A DNA stretch of 64,000 nucleotides from an uncultured Bacilli bacterium (GCA_934100165.1 CAKOPN010000005.1:103942-167941), one strand, 5' to 3'; positions 28,015 through 36,581 are shown, numbered from the stretch's first letter. Numbers and translations are program-made. Notes: generated from the letters alone by a model not told the origin.

Positions 28015-29319
28015 ATGAAGTATTATTGTTTAGGCATAAAAGGTGCAGGAATGAGTACTCTTGCAAATATATTATATGATTTAGGAAATGATGTAGAAGG
28101 TTATGATGATGTAAAAGAACATAAATTTACACAAGAGGGATTAGATAAGAGAAATATTAAGATATATTATGATAATACACACCCACTTGAAAAAGATAGA
28201 ATTGTAACATATTCAGTGGCATTAAATCAAAATCATAAAGAGTTACAAAGAGTAAGAGAAAATGGCTTGAAAATAGTTAAATATAATGAAATATTAGGAA
28301 ATATTACAGAGATGTTTGATACTGTCTGTGTGTCTGGTACTCATGGGAAAACTACTACTAGTACTCTTATAACACATATATTAGATAGTGTTTATAAAGT
28401 AAATTATTTTATAGGTGATGGAACTGGTTATGCAAAAAAAGATAATAAGATTTTTGTTATTGAATCAGATGAATTTAATAGACACTTTTTAGCATACCAT
28501 CCAAGTTACACAGTTATAACAAATATTGAACTTGAACATACAGAAATATATAAAGATATTGATGATATTATTCAAACATTTGAAACATTCGCAAATAAAA
28601 CAAAAAATGTAATTGTGGCTTGTGGTGATAATGAAAATATAAGAAAGATAAATTTCAACAAGAAAGTTATATATTATGGCTTTGATGAGAAAAATGATGT
28701 TTATGCCAAGAACATAGTTTTAAATGAAGAAGGAGCAGAATTTGATTTATACATGCATCAAGAATTATTTGGTCACTTTATGCTTCCACTTTTCGGAAAA
28801 CACATGGTATTAAATGCTATGGCAGCGATAATAATATGCACTTTATATAATGTAGATAAAGAGAAAATAAAAGAAGCATTACATAACTTTAAAAATGCAA
28901 AGAGAAGATTTGCTGAAGAAAAAATAAATGACACTATAATAATTGATGATTATGCTCATCATCCAACAGAAATCAAAGTTACTCTTGAAGCAGCAAGACA
29001 AAAGTATCCAAATAAAAAATTGGTAGCAGTATTTAAACCAAACACTTACTCTAGAACAGAAAGGTTTTATAAGGAATTTGCTGAGAGCTTAAATATTGCT
29101 GATAAAACATATTTAACAGAAATAGATTGCAATAGAGAAAGAAAAGAAGATTACAATGGTGTAACATCTAAGGAAATATTTGATTTATTAAAAAATGGTG
29201 AAATGCTAAGTGAAGAAAACATCGACATATTAGGAAAAGAAAAAGGAAGTGTTGTATGTTTTATGAGTTGTGCTAGCATTGCTCACTTAAAAGAAGGCTT
29301 TGAAAATCTTATAAAATAA
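28015..29319 (+). CDS. murC: UDP-N-acetylmuramate--L-alanine ligase MurC
   Basis: Adds L-Ala to UDP-MurNAc. N-terminal Rossmann domain (KYYCLGIKGAGMSTLANILYDLG), ATP P-loop SGTHGKTTTSTLI (from about residue 107), then VIESDEFNRHFLAYHPSYTVITNIELEH, LPLFGKHMVLNAMAA, DDYAHHPTEI and FKPNTYSRTE. The length of 434 aa is normal. TATAAT (27990-27995) and AGAGGTG lie upstream. It stands apart from the other mur genes. Confidence 0.96.
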   Translation: MKYYCLGIKGAGMSTLANILYDLGNDVEGYDDVKEHKFTQEGLDKRNIKIYYDNTHPLEKDRIVTYSVALNQNHKELQRVRENGLKIVKYNEILGNITEMFDTVCVSGTHGKTTTSTLITHILDSVYKVNYFIGDGTGYAKKDNKIFVIESDEFNRHFLAYHPSYTVITNIELEHTEIYKDIDDIIQTFETFANKTKNVIVACGDNENIRKINFNKKVIYYGFDEKNDVYAKNIVLNEEGAEFDLYMHQELFGHFMLPLFGKHMVLNAMAAIIICTLYNVDKEKIKEALHNFKNAKRRFAEEKINDTIIIDDYAHHPTEIKVTLEAARQKYPNKKLVAVFKPNTYSRTERFYKEFAESLNIADKTYLTEIDCNRERKEDYNGVTSKEIFDLLKNGEMLSEENIDILGKEKGSVVCFMSCASIAHLKEGFENLIK

Positions 29320-29373
29320 AACTTTAAATAATATTTTCCTTGATATATAATTGATACATGGTAGGTGATATAT

Positions 29374-29655
29374 ATGGATTTTGGATTAAATAACTCTCTT
29401 GATTTATATAAAAGATTACTTCCCGCAATAAATTCAAAAATAAATGAATTATCAAAATATGAAATCTTCTATGTAAAAAGAGAAGATATATGGAATTATT
29501 TAAAGCAAGAAAAATGGAAAAATGATAACATCTCATTAGCAGAGATGGTTGATGATATATTAAATACAGATAACGAAAAATTAGTTAAGTATGTAAAAGA
29601 AAAAACATTAAATGAAAGAAAAAGTACAGAAATAGATGAAACAGAACTTTTGTAG
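29374..29655 (+). CDS. ComN-like post-transcriptional regulator family protein
   Basis: Resembles the B. subtilis ComN (YrzD) family: LYKRLLPAINSKINELSKY, REDIWNYLKQEKWKN and SLAEMVDDILNTD follow the family pattern. ComN affects comE mRNA and interacts with DivIVA in B. subtilis; the role here is inferred. ATG 29374 is preferred over GTG 29365 because AGGTGAT precedes it. It lies 10 nt before relA; comN also lies upstream of relA-dtd in B. subtilis, though more distantly, which supports the call. Confidence 0.7.
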   Translation: MDFGLNNSLDLYKRLLPAINSKINELSKYEIFYVKREDIWNYLKQEKWKNDNISLAEMVDDILNTDNEKLVKYVKEKTLNERKSTEIDETELL

Positions 29656-29665
29656 GTGATAGATT

Positions 29666-31816
29666 ATGACTAAAGAAGGAAATCATACAATAGAAGATCT
29701 CTTGAAAAAAGCAAGTGGCTATATTGAAGATGAAGAACAATTAAATAAAATAAGAAAAGCATATGACTTTGCAGCAGAAAAACATAAAGGTCAATTTAGA
29801 GCAACTGGAGAAGACTATATAACACATCCTTTAGCAACTGCAGTGATTCTTACTACCATATGTTCAGATTGTGACACTATTTGTGCTGGATTATTACATG
29901 ATGTAATTGAAGATTGTGATGTAAGTAAAAGTGACCTTGAAAGTTTATTTGGAAGTGATGTTGCAAAACTAGTAGATGGTGTTTCTAAGATAAGCAAAAT
30001 GCATTTTTCAACAGAAAATGAAGCTTTAGTAGAATATTATAAAAAGATAATAGTTGGTATGAGTGAAGATGTAAGAGTAATTATTATTAAACTTGCAGAT
30101 AGACTTCATAACATGAGAACACTTTGGGCACTTCCAGTAGATAAGCAGAAAGAAAAAGCTCGTGAGGTTTTAGAGATTTTGGCACCAATTGCACATCACT
30201 TAGGTATTCATAAAATTAAAAGTGAACTTGAAGACTTATCTTTAAGATACTTAAAACCAGATGTCTTCTATGATATCGTAGAAAAATTAAATACTACAAA
30301 GTTAGAACGTGATAACGCAGTAAGTGAAATGATCAATACTGTAAGTGACATGTTAAAAGAGCATAATATTAAATTTGATATTAAAGGAAGAAGTAAGAGT
30401 ATTTACAGTATCTATAAAAAAATGGAGAAAGGCAAGAAATTCAGTGATTTATACGATCTTTTAGCATTAAGAGTTTTAGTAGAAACTGAACAAGATTGTT
30501 ACACAGTACTGGGAATAATACATTCTAAGTTTAGACCAATTCCAAAAAGATTTAAAGACTATGTAGCAATGCCAAAAGTAAATGGATATCAATCACTTCA
30601 TACGACAATATTTGGTATTGAAGGATTCTTATTTGAAGTTCAAATTAGAACATATGCAATGAATGAAATCGCAGAAAATGGAGTAGCGGCACATTGGGCT
30701 TATAAAGAAAAGAAAAACTTAATAGGAAAAGCACAGTCTGCAACAGAAGCTAAGCTTCAGTTCTTTAAATCAATTATGGAACTTGATGAAGAAAAATTAA
30801 GTAGTGAAGAGTTTGTAAACAGTGTTAAGGAAGAAGTCCTTAACAACAACATTTACGTATTTACTCCAAAAGGTGATATATTTGAACTTCCGAAAGGTGC
30901 AACTCCAATTGACTTTGCGTACAAGATTCACTCAGAAGTTGGAGACACAATGGTAGGAGCAATAGTAAACAATAGTATCGTACCTCTTAACTATGAACTT
31001 AAAGACAATGATATTGTAAAAATAATTACAAATAGAAATACATCTCCATCTAAAGAATGGTTATCAATTGCTAAGACAACACAAGCAAAGAGTAAAATTA
31101 GGAATTACTTCATAAAAAGTGAGAAAGATATATATATAGAACGTGGTAAAGATGCAATTGAAAAAGAACTTAGAAAAAGAAAAGCAACTTTCAGTGAATT
31201 CTTTAATGATGAAAATACACAAGTTATTTTAAAGGAAACAAAAGCATCCGACTTGGATGAGTTGTACTTATCTGTTGGTAATGGAAAACTTAGTCCAATT
31301 TCTGTAGTTAGTATCATCTTGAAAAAAGATGATAATCCTCCTGAATTAAAAATAAAACAAGTTTTACATAGTAGTGATGAACAGTCAGATGTAATAGTAG
31401 AAGGAATTGACAAGATAAAAGTAAATATTGCCAACTGTTGTAATCCACTTCCAGGAGATGAGATTATTGGCTACATAACTAAGGGAAATGGTATAAGTGT
31501 CCACAAAAGCGACTGCCCTAACTTAGAGTTTTTAGATAACAGGATGGTAAGTGTTAAATGGAATAATGAAATTACTTCTAAGTATTTAACTACTGTAATT
31601 ATATATTTAAAATATAATGATAAGGCGATGCTTGAAATAATGCAAAAAGCAAATACTAGTGGAATCTTAATTGATAATATGAAAACTCTTAATAAGACAG
31701 ATACATTTATGTATGAAATTGATTTATGGGTAAGAAGTTTGGAACACTTGAATAATTATATAAGAGATTTGAAAGCACTTAAGTATGTTTATGACGTAAC
31801 AAGGGTGATGAAATGA
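29666..31816 (+). CDS. relA: Bifunctional (p)ppGpp synthetase/hydrolase
   Basis: Rel enzyme of the stringent response. N-terminal HD hydrolase (ATGEDYITHPLATAVIL, AGLLHDVIEDCD, LADRLHNMRTL), synthetase domain (GRSKSIYSIYKKM, DLLALRVLV, DYVAMPKVNGYQSLHTTIFG), TGS domain (VFTPKGDIFELPKGATPIDFAYKIH), a Cys-containing zinc-finger region (NCCNPLPGDEIIGYITKGNGISVHKSDCPN) and a C-terminal ACT domain. Full length at 716 aa with both activities expected. The stop overlaps dtd by 4 nt. Confidence 0.96.
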   Translation: MTKEGNHTIEDLLKKASGYIEDEEQLNKIRKAYDFAAEKHKGQFRATGEDYITHPLATAVILTTICSDCDTICAGLLHDVIEDCDVSKSDLESLFGSDVAKLVDGVSKISKMHFSTENEALVEYYKKIIVGMSEDVRVIIIKLADRLHNMRTLWALPVDKQKEKAREVLEILAPIAHHLGIHKIKSELEDLSLRYLKPDVFYDIVEKLNTTKLERDNAVSEMINTVSDMLKEHNIKFDIKGRSKSIYSIYKKMEKGKKFSDLYDLLALRVLVETEQDCYTVLGIIHSKFRPIPKRFKDYVAMPKVNGYQSLHTTIFGIEGFLFEVQIRTYAMNEIAENGVAAHWAYKEKKNLIGKAQSATEAKLQFFKSIMELDEEKLSSEEFVNSVKEEVLNNNIYVFTPKGDIFELPKGATPIDFAYKIHSEVGDTMVGAIVNNSIVPLNYELKDNDIVKIITNRNTSPSKEWLSIAKTTQAKSKIRNYFIKSEKDIYIERGKDAIEKELRKRKATFSEFFNDENTQVILKETKASDLDELYLSVGNGKLSPISVVSIILKKDDNPPELKIKQVLHSSDEQSDVIVEGIDKIKVNIANCCNPLPGDEIIGYITKGNGISVHKSDCPNLEFLDNRMVSVKWNNEITSKYLTTVIIYLKYNDKAMLEIMQKANTSGILIDNMKTLNKTDTFMYEIDLWVRSLEHLNNYIRDLKALKYVYDVTRVMK

Positions 31817-32247
31817 AAGTAGTAGCGCAAAGAGTTTTAGAAGCAAGCGTCAAGGTTGATGACAAAATTGTTGGTAAAATAGGCAAAGGAATAATGCTCC
31901 TTGTATCATTTACTGAAGGCGATGATATTAAAAATATAGAATATATGGCTAAAAAAGTAGCAAATCTTAGAATATTTGATGACAATAGTGGTATAATGAA
32001 TTTGAGTGTACAAGACATAAATGGAAAAGTTTTATCAGTATCACAATTTACTCTTTATGGTGATGCATTAAAGGGGAATAGACCAAGCTATATAAAAGCT
32101 TTAAATGGTGATAAAGCAAGAGATTTATATGAGTTGTTCAATGAAAAATTAAAAGAATTTGTACCAGTAGAAACAGGGGTGTTTAAAGCTGATATGAAAG
32201 TTTCACTTATAAATGATGGCCCTGTTACTATAATAATAGAAAAGTAG
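31813..32247 (+). CDS. dtd: D-aminoacyl-tRNA deacylase
   Basis: Removes D-amino acids from tRNA. 144 residues with VVAQRVLEASVKV, the catalytic SQFTLYGD and the C-terminal NDGPVTIIIE. ATGA overlap with relA, the conserved relA-dtd pair of Bacillota. Confidence 0.96.
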   Translation: MKVVAQRVLEASVKVDDKIVGKIGKGIMLLVSFTEGDDIKNIEYMAKKVANLRIFDDNSGIMNLSVQDINGKVLSVSQFTLYGDALKGNRPSYIKALNGDKARDLYELFNEKLKEFVPVETGVFKADMKVSLINDGPVTIIIEK

Positions 32248-32255
32248 GAGGTTTT

Positions 32256-33323
32256 ATGTTTAAAGATAAGCTTAATTATAAGTTACTAAACGTACTAATT
32301 TTAGGACTAATTATCTATCTTGCCTTAATAACTATGGGATATTGGGGTGGACTAATTTCAACTTTAATTAGTATAATAATGCCATTCTTGGTGGCATTTG
32401 GAATTGCATATTCGTTTTATCCAATCGTAAAGAAACTACGAAAGAAAGGATTAAGCAATGCATTATCGGTTACAATTGTATCCGTAAGCGTCATATTTAT
32501 AATTGTAGGGTTAATAGTTATTACTGTACCACTTGTATATGACCAGTTAATACTTTTATCGAAAACAGTAGGAGAAGTAATAACAGATTTTTCAACAAAG
32601 TTTGAAGTAAATCTCGGAGATTTTCAAACTACTATAAATGGAGTGTTAGATAATTTAATCGTATCTGTTGGAAAATATGTTTCTGATGGAACATTCGAGT
32701 TTGTAGGTAAGTCAGTAGGATTCTTAACAAATGCAATTATTATTCTTATTGTATCAATATATTTCCTTGCAGATATGGAAAAGATAAGAACAGAAGTTAA
32801 GAAGTTCCTTCTATACAAAAAGAAAAGTACTAAAGCATTTAACTATGTAAAAGTGTTAGATAAAGAGTTAGGACAATACTTAAATGGTTTAGCAATATTT
32901 ATAGGTATTCAGTTTGTAGAGTATTCACTTTTATTTAGAATAATAAATCACCCTAACTGGTTACTTCTAGGAATACTTGCATCTCTTACAACCGTAATTC
33001 CATACTTTGGTGGTTTAATTACTAACATCATTGCTGTAATACTTGCATCAGTTGTATCAACACCACTTTTCATTGCAACTATAGTAGTATGTTTGGTATT
33101 CCCTAATATTGATGGTTATATAATCTCACCAAAAGTTTATGGTAAGACAAACAATGTTAATGCATTATGGACAATATTTGCAGTAACAGCAGGTGGAACG
33201 TTGTTTGGAATTGTAGGAATTATGTTCTCACTTCCAATATATATCGCACTTAACTGTACATTTAACTTCTTCAAAGAAGATATATATGATTTACTTAGTG
33301 ATCGAAAAGAAGATAAACAATAA
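32256..33323 (+). CDS. AI-2E family transporter (PerM/YdbI-like)
   Basis: Membrane protein of 355 residues with about seven helices and a central hydrophilic stretch containing the cytoplasmic basic segment FLLYKKKSTKAFNYVKVLDKELGQYLNG. The C-terminal SLTTVIPYFGGLITNI and NIDGYIISPKVYG...NVNALWTIFAVTAGGTLFGIVGIMFSLP are signatures of the family. Members are linked to autoinducer-2 export or Na+/H+ antiport; the substrate here is unknown. AGGAGG upstream; last gene of the comN-relA-dtd operon. Confidence 0.9.
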   Translation: MFKDKLNYKLLNVLILGLIIYLALITMGYWGGLISTLISIIMPFLVAFGIAYSFYPIVKKLRKKGLSNALSVTIVSVSVIFIIVGLIVITVPLVYDQLILLSKTVGEVITDFSTKFEVNLGDFQTTINGVLDNLIVSVGKYVSDGTFEFVGKSVGFLTNAIIILIVSIYFLADMEKIRTEVKKFLLYKKKSTKAFNYVKVLDKELGQYLNGLAIFIGIQFVEYSLLFRIINHPNWLLLGILASLTTVIPYFGGLITNIIAVILASVVSTPLFIATIVVCLVFPNIDGYIISPKVYGKTNNVNALWTIFAVTAGGTLFGIVGIMFSLPIYIALNCTFNFFKEDIYDLLSDRKEDKQ

Positions 33324-33327
33324 TGAG

Positions 33328-33353
33328 AAAGCTCTTGAACAAAGAGCTTTTTT
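33328..33353 (+). terminator. Terminator after the AI-2E transporter
   Basis: AAAGCTCTT (33328-33336), 5-nt loop, AAGAGCTTT (33342-33350), T-tail. Confidence 0.9.
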
Positions 33354-33391
33354 GATTTTTTTATAAATTAAAGAATTAAAGGAGAATTTTT

Positions 33392-34069
33392 ATGGATAAT
33401 GATTATTACAAAGCTTATGAAGAAAGATACAAAAAGGTTCATTCGGAAGGAGAACTTTGGGAAACTTGCAAACCTACAAATGAAGTGCTTGAAACAATTA
33501 AAAAATATAATATCACTAAAGAAAGCAAAATAATGGATTTAGGCTGCGGTGAGGGAAGAGACGCAATATTTTTACTCAACAAAGGTTATAATGTGTTAGC
33601 GACAGACTATTCAAAAAGTGCCATTCTAAAATGCAATGAATTGACTAATTATGAATATAAAGAAAGCTTTAAGCAATTTGACTTAATGACGGACACTATA
33701 AATGAAAAATTTGATTTTATCTATTCAATTGCAGTAATTCATATGTTTGTAAATGAATTACACAGAAAAAAGTTTTATGAATTTATATATGAACATTTAA
33801 AAGAAAATGGTAAAGCCCTAATTATTGCTATGGGAGATGGCACAAACGAATATAAGACAGATCCTAAAGAAGCCTTTAAAGATTCTAAAAAAATAAACAT
33901 AAACACTAATAAAGAAATAAGTGTTGCAAGTACTTCTTGCATGATTAAATCTATGGAAAACATGCTTAGTGAAATAAGAGAAAGTAATCTAAAAGTCTTA
34001 GAAAACAAAATAGTAGATGACTTACCCAACTTTAAAGAGTGTGAGATGTTTATAGTAACAAAAAAATAA
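33392..34069 (+). CDS. Class I SAM-dependent methyltransferase (TehB-like)
   Basis: 225 residues. Motif I IMDLGCGEGRDAIFLLNKG, motif II NVLATDYSKSAILKC and post-II DFIYSIAVIHMF fit a Rossmann-fold methyltransferase of the TehB/Methyltransf_25 type. AAGGAG precedes the ATG. The substrate is unknown. It ends 17 nt before the -35 box of the attenuator-controlled acetyltransferase operon, so it is a separate unit. Confidence 0.85.
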   Translation: MDNDYYKAYEERYKKVHSEGELWETCKPTNEVLETIKKYNITKESKIMDLGCGEGRDAIFLLNKGYNVLATDYSKSAILKCNELTNYEYKESFKQFDLMTDTINEKFDFIYSIAVIHMFVNELHRKKFYEFIYEHLKENGKALIIAMGDGTNEYKTDPKEAFKDSKKININTNKEISVASTSCMIKSMENMLSEIRESNLKVLENKIVDDLPNFKECEMFIVTKK

Positions 34070-34085
34070 TAAAAATAAAAAAAGA

Positions 34086-34114
34086 TTGACACCTTTAAAT
34101 ATATATATTATATT
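34086..34114 (+). promoter_or_regulatory. Promoter of the attenuator-controlled GNAT operon
   Basis: TTGACA (34086-34091), 17 nt, TATATT (34109-34114). Transcription would start near 34121, upstream of a strong Shine-Dalgarno (34131-34139) serving a leader peptide rather than the first enzyme gene. Confidence 0.8.
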
Positions 34115-34150
34115 GAAATTGTAGCTTTCTAGGAAGGAGTGTGATGGATT

Positions 34151-34210
34151 ATGAAGAAAAATTTAAATTTATTTAATAATGCAGAATCTATCACACATAT
34201 GTTATTTTAG
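34151..34210 (+). CDS. Leader peptide of the GNAT operon
   Basis: 19-residue ORF, MKKNLNLFNNAESITHMLF, spanning the antiterminator strand. A competing start at 34144 in another frame gives a 10-residue peptide (MDYEEKFKFI) that ends at 34176, just before segment B. The Shine-Dalgarno AAGGAG (34134-34139) is 4 nt from the first and 11 nt from the second ATG, so I cannot decide which is translated. Either would place a ribosome on the switch. Confidence 0.6.
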   Translation: MKKNLNLFNNAESITHMLF

Positions 34211-34235
34211 ACATATATTTTTACATTTCACTAAA

Positions 34236-34260
34236 GGTTCTGCATTATGCAGAACTTTTT
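34236..34260 (+). terminator. Attenuator terminator upstream of the GNAT genes
   Basis: GTTCTGCA / TGCAGAAC stem with a TTA loop and five T residues, 31 nt before the first acetyltransferase start. It ends transcription before the operon unless the antiterminator forms. Confidence 0.85.
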
Positions 34261-34291
34261 AATTTTTAAAAATCTAAAAATAAGGAGGATA

Positions 34292-34783
34292 GTGAAAATT
34301 ATAAAAATAATAGAATATGAAAACAAATATTTAGAAGATGTTAAAGATTTGCTAGTAGAACTTGAAGAATATATCGTTTCAATTGATAAAGATAATTTAG
34401 ACAGAGTCCATGAAGAATATAGAGAAAAAATGGCCGTTTTGGATTTAGAAGAAGTTAAAAATAATGATGGCAAATGTTATATAGCAGTAGAAGATGAAAA
34501 AGCCGTTGGAGTAATAATGGGATGTATTCCTAAATATGATGAATATGATTATCTAGACTACAAGTGCCCAAAATGTGGACAAGTTACAGAACTAGTTGTG
34601 TCAAAAAAAGTAAGAAGTCATGGAATCGGTCAACAGTTAATGGACAAAATGGAAAATTATTTTAAAGAAAAAGGGTGTGAATATATTAAGATAGATGTTT
34701 TCGCATATAATGAAAATGCTATTAAGTTTTATGAGAAAAAAGGATATCACACAAGAATGTTAATAGATATTAAAAAAATTTAG
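34292..34783 (+). CDS. GNAT acetyltransferase 1
   Basis: The GTG at 34292 has AAGGAGG four nt upstream and follows the attenuator; the longer frame from 34247 would start inside the terminator and is rejected. 163 residues with LVVSKKVRSHGIGQQLMDKMENYFKEKGC (acetyl-CoA loop, here RSHGIG for the usual RxxGxG/A) and AYNENAIKFYEKKGYH at the C-terminus. A CPKCGQVTEL insertion in the centre, with one CxxC pair, is unusual. Substrate unknown; the inducible leader suggests an antibiotic or a small amine. Confidence 0.85.
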   Translation: MKIIKIIEYENKYLEDVKDLLVELEEYIVSIDKDNLDRVHEEYREKMAVLDLEEVKNNDGKCYIAVEDEKAVGVIMGCIPKYDEYDYLDYKCPKCGQVTELVVSKKVRSHGIGQQLMDKMENYFKEKGCEYIKIDVFAYNENAIKFYEKKGYHTRMLIDIKKI

Positions 34784-34794
34784 GAGGTGATCTT

Positions 34795-35289
34795 ATGTTA
34801 AAAGATTTAAAATGTATAAGTGAAAATGTTAATTTAGATGATTATTTATTCTTATATAAATATGTAAGAGATAATATGGAACACAAAGAATGGCTAGGAA
34901 CATTTGAGCGAGATGAAATAGTAGATATTCTGCAAAGCGGAGGGAAAATATGGCTTTACTATGATAATGAAAATCTAGTATGTTCAATGTTTTATATTCC
35001 TGCCACAGAAAAGAGCTTGAGGAAACATAATGTTAATTACAGTGAGCAAGAAGTTGGGTCACTAGGGCCTATAATGGTAAGTCCAGACTACGTTGGAAAA
35101 GGTTATCAAAGACAAATGATGGAAGTACTTGATAATTATTGTAAAGAAATAGGTAAAAAGTATATATATACAAAAGTGTGTACTGCAAATATTTATTCAC
35201 TAAATAATATGATAAAAGAAAACTACAAAGTTGTGGATGAATATGACAGTGAAAGAGGAAGAGATAGTGCCTTATTAAAAGAAATTTAG
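34795..35289 (+). CDS. GNAT acetyltransferase 2
   Basis: 164 residues, 11 nt after the first GNAT gene with AGGAGGTGA upstream. GPIMVSPDYVGKGYQRQMMEVLDNYCKEIGKKYIYTKV is the acetyl-CoA binding loop, with GKGYQ for the usual GxGxG/A. The C-terminal NIYSLNNMIKENYKVVDEY fits the family. Probably acts with its neighbours in one resistance or modification pathway; this is inferred from operon context. Confidence 0.82.
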   Translation: MLKDLKCISENVNLDDYLFLYKYVRDNMEHKEWLGTFERDEIVDILQSGGKIWLYYDNENLVCSMFYIPATEKSLRKHNVNYSEQEVGSLGPIMVSPDYVGKGYQRQMMEVLDNYCKEIGKKYIYTKVCTANIYSLNNMIKENYKVVDEYDSERGRDSALLKEI

Positions 35290-35299
35290 AGGTAAAAAT

Positions 35300-35797
35300 A
35301 TGAACGATTATAAATGCATGATAGCTTCAAAAGAAATGATAAATAAAAAATGGAATCAAGAACTAGCAAAACACGAAAACAAAGAACTTTGGAAAAAATT
35401 TAAAGAATCATCACTTAGAAACTTAGAAAATAGAATTGTATATATGGGCATTTTAAATGAAAAAATTATAACAGAATGTACTGCTATAATTTCTTCAAAT
35501 GATTTAGATATGCAAAATAAAGAAAATTTAATTGGAGATAAAAAAGCTTATTTAACAGCCTTCAGAACAAACAAAGAATATGAAGGAGAAGGATACTTCT
35601 CAAAACTATATAAGTTTATGGAAAAAGACTTAAAGGAAAGAGGTTTTACTAGTCTTACTTTAGGAGTAGAGCCATGTGAAGTTAGAAATATTCAAATATA
35701 TTTTAAATGGGGTTTTGACAAATACATAAAAACTTGTTACGAATATTACCCAAATGGTGAAAAAACATTAGTTAACTATTATGAAAAAACAATATAA
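35300..35797 (+). CDS. GNAT acetyltransferase 3
   Basis: 165 residues, 10 nt after the second GNAT gene. AFRTNKEYEGEGYFSKLYKFMEKDLKERGFTSLTLGVEPCEVRNIQIYFKWGFDKY carries the acetyl-CoA loop (EGEGYFS) and the C-terminal helix. The Trp/Lys-rich N-terminus is similar to GNATs annotated in multidrug contexts, but I cannot assign a substrate. Last gene of the attenuated operon; the next gene has its own promoter. Confidence 0.82.
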   Translation: MNDYKCMIASKEMINKKWNQELAKHENKELWKKFKESSLRNLENRIVYMGILNEKIITECTAIISSNDLDMQNKENLIGDKKAYLTAFRTNKEYEGEGYFSKLYKFMEKDLKERGFTSLTLGVEPCEVRNIQIYFKWGFDKYIKTCYEYYPNGEKTLVNYYEKTI

Positions 35798-35803
35798 AAT
35801 ACT

Positions 35804-35832
35804 TTGAAATTTTGTATTTGTAATGATATACT
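35804..35832 (+). promoter_or_regulatory. Promoter of the 35857 gene
   Basis: TTGAAA (35804-35809), 17 nt, TATACT (35827-35832) with TG two nt before it; AGAGGTGG precedes the ATG at 35857. Confidence 0.7.
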
Positions 35833-35856
35833 TATCTTAATAATAGAGGTGGACAG

Positions 35857-36498
35857 ATGAAAAAGGGAAATGGCTTACGTGTAGTAGGGTTAATATTTAT
35901 GTTCCTAGGATTTTTATCAATAGGAGCAAGTGGTGGTTATTACTACTTTAATATGCAAAATAATGATAAAAACCAAAACACTAATAAAGATGAAGTAAAA
36001 GATGATACAAAAGATACTAAAAAGGTTACGGTAATATCTTTTGCCAACTCAGAGTTCTCAATACCTGAAGGCGTTGATTATAAAATCGAAGGAGAACAAT
36101 TAAATTTAGCAGGCGACACATGGTATGCTATTATAGTGGAATATCCTTACTCATACAAAATGTTTTATGAGAAAAAAGATGAGTATAAGGACTTACTTGT
36201 AGCACAAGGTGTAACGGTAGAAAGTTATGAAGAGATAAAAGTCAATTCAAATAAGTATTTGGCCTATAAGTTAAATGATAAAGAAAATGGTAATGCTTAT
36301 GTGGCTATAAAAGAGTATACAAATACAAGTTCTCTTTTAATCACATTTGTTAAGGATAAGTGGACACAATTAAAAGATGATGATTTGAAAAGTGTCGATG
36401 ATATAATTTCAACGGCAGAGATTAAAACTGCAAATAAAAATTTTGATAGAAATTTAACGGATTTTAATCAAGTTTTTGAAAAAAATAATGCTGAATAA
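35857..36498 (+). CDS. Single-span membrane protein with extracytoplasmic domain, 213 aa
   Basis: N-terminal membrane helix (residues about 8-30, GLIFMFLGFLSIGASGGYYYF), a low-complexity Asn/Asp/Lys linker, then a domain of about 150 residues with ISFANSEFSIPEGVDYKIE and VAIKEYTNTSSLLITFVK. The plan resembles the 25206-25961 protein (PsbP/DcrB-like guess), with the anchor at the other end. No catalytic motif seen. Transcribed alone. Confidence 0.72.
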   Translation: MKKGNGLRVVGLIFMFLGFLSIGASGGYYYFNMQNNDKNQNTNKDEVKDDTKDTKKVTVISFANSEFSIPEGVDYKIEGEQLNLAGDTWYAIIVEYPYSYKMFYEKKDEYKDLLVAQGVTVESYEEIKVNSNKYLAYKLNDKENGNAYVAIKEYTNTSSLLITFVKDKWTQLKDDDLKSVDDIISTAEIKTANKNFDRNLTDFNQVFEKNNAE

Positions 36499-36510
36499 AA
36501 AGGAAAAGTT

Positions 36511-36566
36511 AAAAGGATGTTTACAATAATAAATTTTAGCTTATAATTGTAAAAGCATTCTTTTTT
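36511..36566 (+). terminator. Terminator after the 35857 gene
   Basis: GGATG-TTTACAAT and ATTGTAAA-AG-CATTC form a long imperfect stem around an AT-rich loop, followed by TTTTTT (36561-36566). Confidence 0.65.
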
Positions 36567-36581
36567 ACGTAGGTGAATTTT

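Larger units (their letters stand above)
34140..34260 (+). promoter_or_regulatory. Three-way leader attenuator (ribosome-sensing switch)
   Basis: Four RNA segments can pair alternatively. A (34140-34150, at the leader start) pairs with B (34185-34195) over 11 bp. B (34177-34188) pairs with C (34236-34247) over 12 bp. C (34237-34244) pairs with D (34248-34255) as an 8-bp hairpin with a TTA loop followed by TTTTT (34256-34260), a terminator. When A:B forms, C is free to make the terminator; a ribosome stalled over A frees B to capture C and allow read-through. This is the logic of erm- and ABC-F-type attenuators. The inducer is not known. Confidence 0.8.

Noticed and set aside
34247..34291. ATG 34247 as the start of GNAT 1
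   Set aside because: This start lies inside the attenuator terminator and lacks a ribosome-binding site; GTG 34292 has AAGGAGG directly upstream and begins the GNAT fold.
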